Of a stretch of DNA of 64,000 nt, positions 11,078-19,057 are shown piece by piece (the stretch's first letter is position 1; each line of letters opens with the position of its first letter). Both the position numbers and the translations under genes were made by a program. Source of the stretch: Acidimicrobiaceae bacterium (lineage in GTDB: Bacteria; Actinomycetota; Acidimicrobiia; Acidimicrobiales; UBA8190); contig PLXQ01000045.1 in assembly GCA_003151475.1 (NCBI GenBank), positions 85,503 through 149,502 of the forward strand, written 5' to 3'. Under the pieces are notes generated by a model that saw only the letters and a list, made by a program, of their open reading frames with translations, had not been told where the DNA came from and searched no databases.

Positions 11078-12924
11078 GCACGCCCGACGTCCTGCGCATC
11101 GCCAACTGCTCCGGCTTCTTCGGAGACCGCCTGGCCGCCCCCCGTGAGCTCGTGGACGGCGGCCCCGTCGATGTGCTCACCGGCGACTATCTGGCCGAGC
11201 TGACCATGCTCATTTTGTTCAAGGCCCGCCAACGCGACCCGTCGCTCGGCTACGCCTCCACCTTCTACCGCCAGATGGAAGACGTCCTCGGCACATGCAA
11301 GGACCGTGGCATCAAAGTGGTAGCCAACGCCGGAGGGCTGAACCCGGCGGGACTGGCGCAGCGCCTACGAGACCTCGCCGCCGAGCTCAAGATCGACGCC
11401 ACCATCGCCCACGTTGAGGGCGATGACATCCTCGGACAACTACCCGCTCTGCAGGCGGCGGGGAACACCCTGGCCCACCTGGACACGGGCGCGCCCCTCA
11501 CCTCGGCGTCGGATCCGGTGAGCGCCAACGCCTATCTCGGAGGGTTCGGCATCGCCGAAGCGTTGGCCGGCGGCGCCGATGTGGTCGTCACGGGAAGAGT
11601 GACCGACGCCTCGCTCGTCGTCGGACCCGCCGTGTGGCACTTCGGATGGCAACGTCACGACCTCGACCGCCTGGCCGGCGCCGTGGCCGTGGGCCACGTC
11701 CTCGAGTGCGGAGCCCAGACGACGGGCGGGAACTACGCCTTCTTCGCCGAGGTGCCCGGCCTCGAGCATCCGGGATTCCCCATCGCCGAGATGGCATCGG
11801 ACGGCTCCGCCGTCATCACCAAGCACCCGGGGACCGGTGGCCTGGTATCGGTGGGCACCGTCACGGCCCAGCTCCTCTACGAGATAGCCGGGCCCTTGTA
11901 TGCCAACGCCGACGTGGTGGCCGACTTCTCGAGCATTCGACTCGAGCAGCAGGGACAGGACCGCGTCCGGCTGTCGGGGGTCCGGGGACTCCCGGCGCCC
12001 GAGAAGCTGAAGGTGTCGATCAACGTATTGGGAGGCTGGCGCAACTCCATGACTTTCGTCCTCACCGGTCTCGATATCGAGGCCAAGGCCGAACTGGCCG
12101 AGCGCACGCTGTGGCAGAGCCTGGGCGGAACCGGGACGTTCGCCGACCACGACGTACGGCTCATCCGCACGGACCGCCCCGACGCCGCCACCAACGAACA
12201 GGCCAGCGCCCAGCTCCGCGTCACGGTGAAGAGCTCCGATCCCGAGGCGGTGGGGAGACGCTTCTCCAACGCCGCCACCGAGATGGCCCTGGCCAGCTAC
12301 CCCGGCTTCTATCTGACCTCGCCTCCGGGCCCGGCCACGGCGTACGGCGTCTACTGGCCCACGCTCGTGGCCCGGGCTTCGGTCGAAGAAGTGGCGGTCC
12401 ACCACGACGGCCGCCGGGTGGTGATCGGGCCGCCCGGGCCGACCACCGCTCCGACGACACCGGGTTCCCCCGCCGCAACCTCGGGAGACGGGCGCACCGG
12501 CGGCAACGGCAACGGCGACGACGACGATGGCGCCGGCCACGGCGATGGCGGCTCCGCTCCCACCAGCCGCCGGCTGCCGCTGGGCACGATCATCGGGGCG
12601 CGCTCGGGGGACAAGGGGGGCAACGCCAACGTGGGACTGTGGGCACGCGACGAGGCGGCCTTCGCCTGGCTGCGCCGGGAGCTCACGGTCGATCAGCTGC
12701 GGCTGCTTCTGCCCGAAGCGCGATCGTTGGCCGTCGACCGCTACGAGCTGCCCAACCTGTTGGCGCTCAACTTCGTGGTCCACGGCCTGCTGGGTGAGGG
12801 AGTCGCCTCATCCACCCGCCCCGACGCTCAGGCGAAGAGTCTCGGGGAGTACATCCGATCTCGCCTGGTCGACATCCCCGTCGATGTGATCGACGCGGCG
12901 TCGCCATCACCTACGGGACACTGA
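11074..12924 (+). CDS. AtuA-family protein (DUF1446) fused to a C-terminal AtuA-like domain
   Basis: 616 residues. The first about 445 match the acyclic-terpene-utilisation AtuA family: RIANCSGFFGDR start, VVANAGGLNPAGLA, GRVTDASLVVGPA and ECGAQTTGGNY. A Gly/Asp/Asn-rich linker (about 455-500, with a GNGNGDDDDG stretch) leads to a second domain beginning GTIIGARSGDKGGNANVG, the small domain usually found with AtuA. The biochemical role of AtuA is not established; in pseudomonads it is encoded with geranyl-CoA carboxylase. The start is GTG 11074, overlapping the stop of the biotin carboxylase gene. The link with carboxylase and acyl-CoA dehydrogenase genes suggests a step in branched acyl-CoA catabolism. 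Confidence 0.9.
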   Translation: MSTPDVLRIANCSGFFGDRLAAPRELVDGGPVDVLTGDYLAELTMLILFKARQRDPSLGYASTFYRQMEDVLGTCKDRGIKVVANAGGLNPAGLAQRLRDLAAELKIDATIAHVEGDDILGQLPALQAAGNTLAHLDTGAPLTSASDPVSANAYLGGFGIAEALAGGADVVVTGRVTDASLVVGPAVWHFGWQRHDLDRLAGAVAVGHVLECGAQTTGGNYAFFAEVPGLEHPGFPIAEMASDGSAVITKHPGTGGLVSVGTVTAQLLYEIAGPLYANADVVADFSSIRLEQQGQDRVRLSGVRGLPAPEKLKVSINVLGGWRNSMTFVLTGLDIEAKAELAERTLWQSLGGTGTFADHDVRLIRTDRPDAATNEQASAQLRVTVKSSDPEAVGRRFSNAATEMALASYPGFYLTSPPGPATAYGVYWPTLVARASVEEVAVHHDGRRVVIGPPGPTTAPTTPGSPAATSGDGRTGGNGNGDDDDGAGHGDGGSAPTSRRLPLGTIIGARSGDKGGNANVGLWARDEAAFAWLRRELTVDQLRLLLPEARSLAVDRYELPNLLALNFVVHGLLGEGVASSTRPDAQAKSLGEYIRSRLVDIPVDVIDAASPSPTGH

Positions 12925-12938
12925 TCCAAGGAGCGAGC

Positions 12939-14093
12939 ATGGACTTTCGCGAAACCGAAGAGCAGCAGATGCTCCGTCAAGCGGTCGATTCCATCGCCGC
13001 CAAATACGGTCACAGTTACTTCACCGAGAAAGCTCGCAGCGGAGGCCGGACCGACGAGCTGTGGGATGAACTGGCCGCTTCGGGATTTCTCGGGGTGAAC
13101 GTGCCCGAGGAGTACGGCGGGGGCGGCATGGGGATCAGCGAATTGGCCATCGTCCTCGAACAGCTGGGCACGAACGGCTGCCCTCTGCTTCTGCTCGTCG
13201 TCTCCCCCGCCATCTGCGCCACCATCATCGCCCGGTTCGGCTCCGACGAGCAGAAGCAGCTCTGGCTGCCGCGCTTCGCCACGGCCGAGCTCAAGATGGC
13301 CTTCGCCATCACCGAACCCGATGCCGGTTCGAATTCGCACAACATCACCACCACCGCCACCCGCGATGGCGACGTCTACCGGTTGCGGGGGACGAAGTAC
13401 TTCATCTCCTTCGCCGACGAGTCCGAGTCCGTGCTGGTGGTTACCCGCAGCGGAGTCGACGAGTCCACCGGCCGGGGCAAGTTGTCGCTCTTCGTCGTCG
13501 ACCTCGACAGCCCCGGTCTCGAGAAAACCCTCATCCCGGTGGAGATCGTGGCCCCCGAGAATCAGTTCACCCTGTTCTTCGACGATGTCGAGGTTCCCGC
13601 CGACCGGCTCCTCGGCACCGAGGGCGACGGGTTGCGCCAGGTGTTCATGGGACTCAATCCCGAGCGGATCATGACCGCCGCCATGGCCAACGGCATCGGG
13701 CGCTACTCCCTCGACAAGGCCAGCACCTACGCCCGGGAGCGCTCGGTCTGGGGCACGCCCATCGGTCGTCACCAGGGCATCTCCCATCCCTTGGCCAAGG
13801 CCAAGATCGAGGTTGAGCTGGCCCGCCTGATGACCCAGAAGGCGGCGTGGTCCTACGACGCCGGCCTCGATGCCGGCGAAGCGGCCAACTTCGCCAAGTT
13901 TGCGGCGGCAGAAGCCGCTCTCGGCGCACTCGACCAGGCCATCCAGACGCACGGGGGCAACGGAATGTCGTCGGAATTCGGTCTGGCCGACATGTGGGGC
14001 CTCACCCGTCTTATGCGCACCGCCCCTGTCAGCCGCGAGATGATCCTGAACTTCGTGGGCCAGCACTCGTTGCAGCTGCCGAAGTCCTACTGA
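12939..14093 (+). CDS. Acyl-CoA dehydrogenase
   Basis: 384 residues, usual family length. FAD-dependent alpha,beta-dehydrogenation of an acyl-CoA. Visible: N-terminal helical domain, FAD-contact segments AFAITEPDAGSN (about 121-132) and YFISFAD, and the C-terminal QTHGGNGMSSEFG. The YEG-type catalytic Glu of medium-chain enzymes is absent (the region reads TRLMRTAPVSRE). A Glu lies in NPERIMTAA (E242), where isovaleryl-CoA and long-chain enzymes carry the base; this placement is my alignment by eye. AAGGAG nine bases before ATG 12939 supports the start. It is the last gene of the AtuA operon. Confidence 0.94.
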   Translation: MDFRETEEQQMLRQAVDSIAAKYGHSYFTEKARSGGRTDELWDELAASGFLGVNVPEEYGGGGMGISELAIVLEQLGTNGCPLLLLVVSPAICATIIARFGSDEQKQLWLPRFATAELKMAFAITEPDAGSNSHNITTTATRDGDVYRLRGTKYFISFADESESVLVVTRSGVDESTGRGKLSLFVVDLDSPGLEKTLIPVEIVAPENQFTLFFDDVEVPADRLLGTEGDGLRQVFMGLNPERIMTAAMANGIGRYSLDKASTYARERSVWGTPIGRHQGISHPLAKAKIEVELARLMTQKAAWSYDAGLDAGEAANFAKFAAAEAALGALDQAIQTHGGNGMSSEFGLADMWGLTRLMRTAPVSREMILNFVGQHSLQLPKSY

Positions 14094-14142
14094 GAGCCCT
14101 CGCCACCCGGTGACGTTCTGAGCAGTCCGCACCAGAGCCTCG

Positions 14143-14904
14143 TCATGAGGAGACGGCGAACCTCCGGGCGTCGTCCGCCGCGTACTTGGCCACGATGGTG
14201 TCGACGGCAGAGGCGCGTTCGACGGCGTCCACCACCGAGGCCAAACGGTCTCCGGGGATGGCCACCGTCATCTCCTCGGAATGCATGCCGGTGCGGGCCC
14301 GGCTGAGCGCACAACCCACGCTGGCCGCCACCTCTCGCTGTTCCTTGGCCACGGCCACGATGTGGCACTGGGGCTTGCCCTCGATCCGCAGCCCCGGCAG
14401 GGCGTCGGACAGGACCATCATCTGGCGACCGTTCACCCGCAGAAGGATGACGTCGGGCTCGGCCGTCGCTTCGGACAGCGGCCCGTAGACGACGGCCGCC
14501 GCCGATGTCGAGACGGAGGGAACGCCGGCGATGGCCTCGGCATCCACCCATCCGACCTCGAGGAGAGTAGCCACGTCGTCGTGGCTGGCCGCTTCTTCGA
14601 GAGAGGCGAAACCGTGGGTGTAGCGGCCCACCGAGCAATTGCCGTGATCGGCGGGAACGGTGCTGAAGCTGCGCTCGACGGCCCGGATCCAAAAGACGCA
14701 CCCCGCCGGGACACGGCCCGAGCGCCCGTCGGCGGTGGGTTCCGACATCGGTTCGTCGAAGGCTGCCGGTGACGCCGGAGCCTCATCGGAGAAGGTGATG
14801 GTGATGGGGGGCACAGCCAGGTGCAGCGCCCCGGCCAGCTTGTCAGCCAGTGCGGCCCAATCGGTTGTTGCGGCTGCGGCGGAGTCGTATGTCATGGACG
14901 CCAT
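14143..14904 (-). CDS. DUF169 family protein
   Basis: About 253 residues. The body resembles the DUF169/COG2043 family: an N-terminal LADKLAGALHLAVPPITITF, CSVGRYTHGFAS with a conserved Cys, LLRVNGRQMMVL, and CALSRARTGMHSEEMTVAIPGDRL near the end. Function is unknown in the family. The reading frame continues upstream into the tandem repeat (to 15093), but that part is repeat sequence translated; ATG 14904 or 14895 (MTYDSAAAATTDW) is the likely start. It is convergent with the AtuA operon and is transcribed away from the secreted-protein gene at 15147. Confidence 0.8.
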   Translation of the reverse strand: MASMTYDSAAAATTDWAALADKLAGALHLAVPPITITFSDEAPASPAAFDEPMSEPTADGRSGRVPAGCVFWIRAVERSFSTVPADHGNCSVGRYTHGFASLEEAASHDDVATLLEVGWVDAEAIAGVPSVSTSAAAVVYGPLSEATAEPDVILLRVNGRQMMVLSDALPGLRIEGKPQCHIVAVAKEQREVAASVGCALSRARTGMHSEEMTVAIPGDRLASVVDAVERASAVDTIVAKYAADDARRFAVSS

Positions 14905-14965
14905 CCTCGACCCGCAAGGCCCCCGCGCACAAACGGTGCCTCGAAGCAGGAGTTGCCCACCCTTT

Positions 14966-15065
14966 GACGGATCCCGGATTGAGGAGACGGATCCCGGATT
15001 GAGGAGACGGATCCCGGATTGAGGAGACGGATCCCGGATTGAGGAGACGAATCCCGGATTGAGGA
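14966..15065. repeat. Five tandem 20-bp repeats in a divergent promoter region
   Basis: Five back-to-back copies of GACGGATCCCGGATTGAGGA, at 14966, 14986, 15006, 15026 and 15046. The first four are identical; the fifth has one G-to-A change (GACGA). The array lies between the DUF169 start (14904, minus) and the secreted-protein start (15147, plus). A 20-bp period is close to two helical turns, so a protein bound to each copy would sit on one DNA face. It could be an operator array or a simple slippage-prone minisatellite. Confidence 0.95.
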
Positions 15066-15146
15066 GATGTTGATGCTCCATAGGGCGCTTCATGAGGACG
15101 GTCCGTCACGATGCCACCAACGTAAAACGGGGATTGGAGCGACACA

Positions 15147-16505
15147 ATGAGTCACGTACGACAGAAGTCGGGTGCACGCCAGGCATCACGGCGCATGGCC
15201 GGAAGAGCCATGACGGTCGTCTTGTCGTCGGTCGTGCTCGTGGCATTTGGTGCGACCGCCGCCTCGGCACGGGTCGAGCCTGTTAACCCGCCCGCACCCA
15301 CCGGCACCATCACGGCCAACCCGAACGGGACGGTGACGATCAACGTCAGCGGCACCTGGAGCTGGCCCGTGGGAACAGGAGCCAGTCAGCTCAACGCCAG
15401 CGCCGGCAGCCCGTGCGCCGGAGACTTCGGCGTGGGCTGGGCCATGGTCTGGAACGACCCCCACGACGCCGGTTACAAGATCTCCTACAAGCACCTCGGA
15501 CACACCTTCTCGACCTTCGTCGGTTCCAAGGGCAACCCGGGCATCAGCACCACGGCCGACCAGTCGGTCAACTACAACACGTCGGACCCCTGCGGTGCCT
15601 TCACCACCGGTGCCGTGAGCGGTCAGTGGACGGCCACCCACACCTACGCCAGTGCCAATGACGTTCCCGCCGGTGGTCAGGCCGGCGAGAACATCTGCGT
15701 CGTGACCTACGCCCTGCGCTACGCACCGGCCGGTCACAAGCGTCAGTTCGTGGCCGACAAGAACCGTCACAACTCGTTCCACACGGCCGTGTTTGGCGGC
15801 GGCGGGGCGGGGTGGCCGACGAGCCAGACCGCCTGCTTCGATCCCGCCACCTTGAAGGCCTCACCGACCATCGTGACGACGGCGAGCAACGCCCAAGTGG
15901 GTTCGGCCATCACCGACACGTCGACCCTCAGCGGCACGACGTCGAGTGTGACAGCGCTGAACAACCAGGCCAACGCCATCTCGGTCGGCGCCAACGCCGG
16001 TGGCACGATCGTCTTCACCTTGTACGGGCCGACCGACGTCAACTGCACGTCCACTCCGGTCTTCACCTCCGCACCCATCACCGTGAGCGGCAACGGGACC
16101 TACGGCCCCGTGTCCTTCACGCCGACGCAGGGTGCGGGCACCTACCGGTGGATCGCCAGCTACAGCGGTGACCCGAACAACAACGGGGCCACGGAGGTCT
16201 GCGGGGGTGCCGGCGAGACGTCCATCGTGAGCGCCACGCCGGTGACATCGCCGACCAACCCGCCCACCAGCCCATCGAACAGCGTCCCGGTTGTCACCAC
16301 GGGCGTGAAGACAGGATCGGCTGGGGCTCTCGTCCCGGTTACCGGAGCCACCACGGTTCACACCGGTGAGCCCTGGGCCGGATCGAAGCCCTTCGAGGTG
16401 GCGCTCATCGCCTTCGGCCTCTCGCTCATGGGTCTCGGATTGTTCCAGCGCCGGCGTGGGGCTGTGCGCAAGCCGGCAACGTCGGACGCAGTGTCCGGCG
16501 ACTGA
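15147..16505 (+). CDS. Secreted surface protein with C-terminal membrane anchor
   Basis: 452 residues. A twin-Arg-containing basic N terminus and hydrophobic core (about 23-40, ending ATAASA) form a signal peptide, with cleavage probably after ASA. The body is Thr/Ser/Asn-rich; an Ig-like repeat module is likely at about 235-350 (FTLYGPTDVNCTSTPVFTS, GTYRWIASYSGDPNNNG). A Pro/Ser/Thr stalk follows, then LVPVTGATT, a hydrophobic span (FEVALIAFGLSLMGLGLF) and RRRRGA-like basic tail (it reads QRRRGAVRK), the layout of a cell-wall or membrane anchor; VPVTG is only LPxTG-like. GGAG eight bases before ATG supports the start. Function unknown. A hairpin follows the stop. Confidence 0.82.
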   Translation: MSHVRQKSGARQASRRMAGRAMTVVLSSVVLVAFGATAASARVEPVNPPAPTGTITANPNGTVTINVSGTWSWPVGTGASQLNASAGSPCAGDFGVGWAMVWNDPHDAGYKISYKHLGHTFSTFVGSKGNPGISTTADQSVNYNTSDPCGAFTTGAVSGQWTATHTYASANDVPAGGQAGENICVVTYALRYAPAGHKRQFVADKNRHNSFHTAVFGGGGAGWPTSQTACFDPATLKASPTIVTTASNAQVGSAITDTSTLSGTTSSVTALNNQANAISVGANAGGTIVFTLYGPTDVNCTSTPVFTSAPITVSGNGTYGPVSFTPTQGAGTYRWIASYSGDPNNNGATEVCGGAGETSIVSATPVTSPTNPPTSPSNSVPVVTTGVKTGSAGALVPVTGATTVHTGEPWAGSKPFEVALIAFGLSLMGLGLFQRRRGAVRKPATSDAVSGD

Positions 16506-16515
16506 TCACTGCCCT

Positions 16516-16535
16516 GGTTCGGTCATAGCCGAACC
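16516..16535 (+). terminator. Hairpin after the secreted-protein gene
   Basis: GGTTCGG (16516-16522) pairs perfectly with CCGAACC (16529-16535) around a 6-nt loop, starting 11 bases after the stop codon. There is no U-tract, as is common in high-GC genomes, so terminator function is inferred from position and pairing. Confidence 0.5.
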
Positions 16536-16585
16536 GGATCTTGGGGACACGTTCTTCTCAACAGGTCTGTCTCGGGGGGGACAGC

Positions 16586-16633
16586 ACACAGCGCTCCGGA
16601 TGTCGGCCACTGCGCCGCTCCGGGGCGCTGTGT
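16586..16633. terminator. Long hairpin between convergent genes
   Basis: ACACAGCGCTCCGG (16586-16599) can pair over 14 positions, with one G-U, to the segment 16620-16633 that ends GCGCTGTGT; the loop is 20 nt. It sits between the convergent secreted-protein and YjbQ genes, so it may terminate transcription from both sides. Confidence 0.55.
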
Positions 16634-16651
16634 CGCGTCACCGTGCAATCG

Positions 16652-17056
16652 CTACGGCGATGACAGGAAGCTGAGCCGTACCCGGCGGTGAGGATTGTCT
16701 TCGTTCGTGTCGACCAGCACCACCCGCTGCCACGTACCGAGAGCCGGGCGGCCGCCGATCACGGGAACCACGAGCGACGGCGAGACGAGAACCGGGAGCA
16801 GGTGATCGGCGCCGTGACCCGGGGCCCCATGGCGGTGCCGGTAGCGATCGTCACGGGGAAGCAGGCGCTCGAGTGCAGCGACCAGATCGTCCTCCGATCC
16901 CGAGCCCGTCTCCATGATGGCGACACCGGCCGTGGCGTGGGGCACGAACACCGAGCACAGTCCATCGCCGCCGCCGCCGCAAAACTGGTCAAGGTCGTCG
17001 GTGATGTCCACCACCTGACGCCGAGACGTGTCGATCTCGAGAATGGTCGTCCGCAC
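16652..17056 (-). CDS. YjbQ/UPF0047 family protein
   Basis: 134 residues, the usual size of the YjbQ (secondary thiamine-phosphate synthase enzyme) family. Signatures are FVPHATAGVAIME, the region HRHGAPGHGADHLLPVLVSPSLVVPV, and LGTWQRVVLVDTNE near the end. Members form a trimer and some have weak thiamine-phosphate synthase activity; the true role is uncertain. The gene stands alone, in the same orientation as the downstream glutathione peroxidase gene (54 bp gap). Confidence 0.92.
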   Translation of the reverse strand: MRTTILEIDTSRRQVVDITDDLDQFCGGGGDGLCSVFVPHATAGVAIMETGSGSEDDLVAALERLLPRDDRYRHRHGAPGHGADHLLPVLVSPSLVVPVIGGRPALGTWQRVVLVDTNEDNPHRRVRLSFLSSP

Positions 17057-17110
17057 ACCAGCGACGGTAGCGCCCGGCCGCTCACCGGCCGCGGCGGCGC
17101 CGAAGTTCGA

Positions 17111-17602
17111 TCAGTCGGGCAGGGCCGACTCCACGGCGGCCACCAGGGTCGGGTCCTCGGGCTCCACGCCGGGCCGGAAGCGGCCCACGATCTCGCCGTC
17201 GGGCGACAGCAGGAACTTCTCGAAGTTCCACTGGATGTCGCCGGCGGCGCCCTCGGCGTCGGGAACGGCGGTGAGGGCGTCGTAGATCGGGTGCCGGTCA
17301 GGACCGTTCACGTCGATCTTCTCGAACAGCGGGAAGGTGACGCCGTAGTTGGCGGTGCAGAACTCGGCGATCTCGGCTGCCGTTCCTGGCTCCTGCTCGA
17401 GGAATTGGTTGCACGGGAATCCGACGACGCTGAATCCCCGTCCGGCGTAGGTGTCCTGCAACTTCTGCAGGCCCGTGTACTGCGGTGTGAGGCCGCACTT
17501 GGAGGCCACGTTCACGACGAGGACGGCCTTACCCGACAAGTCCCCGAGCGAGGAGGGCTTGCCCTGCAAGGTGTTGACGGGGATGTCGTAGATGTCGGAC
17601 AC
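17111..17602 (-). CDS. Glutathione peroxidase family thiol peroxidase
   Basis: 163 residues. The active-site Cys is C36 in NVASKCGLTPQY, not selenocysteine. GFPCNQF with the catalytic Gln and the Trp-Asn of WNFEKFL are present, and the second Cys in FPCNQF suggests a thioredoxin-dependent mechanism. It reduces peroxides in the cytoplasm. A longer reading frame begins at 17725, but AGGAGG followed six bases later by GTG 17602 (VSDIYDIPV) clearly sets the start and gives the normal family length. Confidence 0.94.
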   Translation of the reverse strand: MSDIYDIPVNTLQGKPSSLGDLSGKAVLVVNVASKCGLTPQYTGLQKLQDTYAGRGFSVVGFPCNQFLEQEPGTAAEIAEFCTANYGVTFPLFEKIDVNGPDRHPIYDALTAVPDAEGAAGDIQWNFEKFLLSPDGEIVGRFRPGVEPEDPTLVAAVESALPD

Positions 17603-17778
17603 GTTCTCCTCCTGGCGGCCCCGGCGGGGCGGGGCTGATTGTCGGACGCCGCCGGTGGCGGGGTCGTACTCGGTTACCGCGCCAGTGTCGCGCGCCCGGA
17701 CCGGCGGTGCGTCGCGGTGCACCATGGCGGCCGGCCGGTAAGCCCGGCCTCGGGGCCCGGACCGTTAACGTGACCGGC

Positions 17779-18081
17779 ATGGCCGAGGTGTCCGTCGAGG
17801 AACAGGCAGACGGGACGTACACGGTGGCCGTCAACAACGGATCGGCCACAACGACCCACACCGTGCGGGTGCCCGCCGGTCTGGCCGACACTCTGGGCTG
17901 CGCACACGTGTCGGGAACCGAGCTCATCCGCTGCTCGTTCGCATTCCTGTTGGAGCGCGAGTCGCCAACATCGATCCTGCGCGATTTCAGCCTCGAGCAG
18001 ATCAGCGACTATTTCCCGGAATATCCCCGCAAGATCCGGGCGATGCTGGCCCCCGACGCCGACGGGCCGCAACGGAGCTGA
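17779..18081 (+). CDS. Conserved hypothetical small protein
   Basis: 100 residues from ATG 17779. It begins MAEVSVEEQADGTYTV, a small beta-rich part, and ends with a helical part containing LLERESPTSILRDF and ISDYFPEYP. I recall similar short proteins in other actinobacteria but cannot name a family. No signal peptide or membrane span. A GTG nine bases upstream is an alternative start. It stands alone between the glutathione peroxidase gene (divergent) and the HAD pseudogene (convergent). Confidence 0.68.
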   Translation: MAEVSVEEQADGTYTVAVNNGSATTTHTVRVPAGLADTLGCAHVSGTELIRCSFAFLLERESPTSILRDFSLEQISDYFPEYPRKIRAMLAPDADGPQRS

Positions 18082-18178
18082 CGTTCCTGACGTCGACGAC
18101 GCGGCCCGGCGTCGGCCTATCGGTGTCTCGGGGCTCGGCCCGACGACGGGCGAGGAGCGCCCACAAGGCGTCGTCGAC

Positions 18179-18899
18179 CTACTCGAGGCTGTCGATGACG
18201 AGGTCGGCCCCGCCGTAGGGATCCGTGGCGCCGTCCCGACCGGGCCCACCGGCACAGCGAACGCCGGCTTCGGGCCGGCCGGCACCGGGAACGCCGGCTT
18301 CGGGCACGGCCACACAGGTCATGCCGGCGGCCAGGGCGCCTTGGACGCCGGCGGGTGAGTCCTCGAATACGACGCAGCGCTCGGGAGCCACGGCGAGCAG
18401 CCGCGCCGTGGTGAGGAAGACGGCGGGGTCGGGTTTCCCGGCCATCTCGGTTTCCGCCGAATGGAGAACGTCGAACCGGTCCCACAGAGCCAGTCGATCC
18501 ACCACGGCCTCGATGAGCCGGCGGGGAGACGACGAGGCGATGGCGAGACGCAAGCCCTGCGCCCGGCACGATGTCAACGCCGGCACAACTCCGGGTTTGG
18601 CCGTCACGCGCTGAGCCAGAAGGAGGGCCATGGCATCGACGATCTCGGCCGCCACGGCGTCGGGGGGCCCCCTCCCAGGGATAGCGCTCGAACCAGTGAG
18701 AGGCGACTTCGGTCAGGAGCATGCCGCGGGTCTCGAGGCAGAGTTCCTCGGTCAGGGGCACGCCCAGGCGGCGGAAAATGCGGATCTCGGCCTCACGCCA
18801 GAGGGGCTCGGAATCTATGAGCAGGCCGTCCATATCGAACACGGCGGCCCGGAATGGGACCTCGGGGCCCGCAGACCCACCGTCGTGCTCCGGCGCCAT
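18179..18899 (-). pseudogene. HAD-superfamily phosphatase interrupted by a frameshift
   Basis: Two reading frames together give one HAD-IA phosphatase of the beta-phosphoglucomutase/YniC type. The first (from ATG 18899) has FDMDGLLIDSEPLW, motif I, and runs to SHWFERYPWEG. The second begins about VAAEIVDAMALLLAQRV and has IASSSPRRL (motif II), GKPDPAVFL (motif III) and VFEDSPAGVQGALAAGM (motif IV). The break is at a G/C homopolymer (18662-18672); removing one base joins the frames. It may be a sequencing error or a real pseudogene. An in-frame 30-bp repeat is also present near the 3' end (GAACGCCGGCTTCGGG at 18259 and 18289). Confidence 0.8.
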
Positions 18900-19057
18900 G
18901 GGGACAAAGTACCCACGATGGAGGCTGAGCCAGAATGGGAGGGGCATCTCGTGAAGGTCCGGCATCGTGTGAACGTCGGGGGGTTGGCGGCCGTATCCAC
19001 AGGCCGAGGACCCACCTCGGGCCCGATGGCTCATCCTCAGGGAGGAAACTGACACCG

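Noticed and set aside
14966-15065. CRISPR array
   Set aside because: The 20-bp units are directly adjacent with no spacers, and no cas genes are in the window.
17111-17602. Selenocysteine-type glutathione peroxidase
   Set aside because: The active-site codon is a normal Cys codon, and no in-frame TGA or SECIS-like element is needed.
17111-17725. Glutathione peroxidase starting at 17725
   Set aside because: The extra 41 residues lack family features, and AGGAGG sits correctly for GTG 17602.
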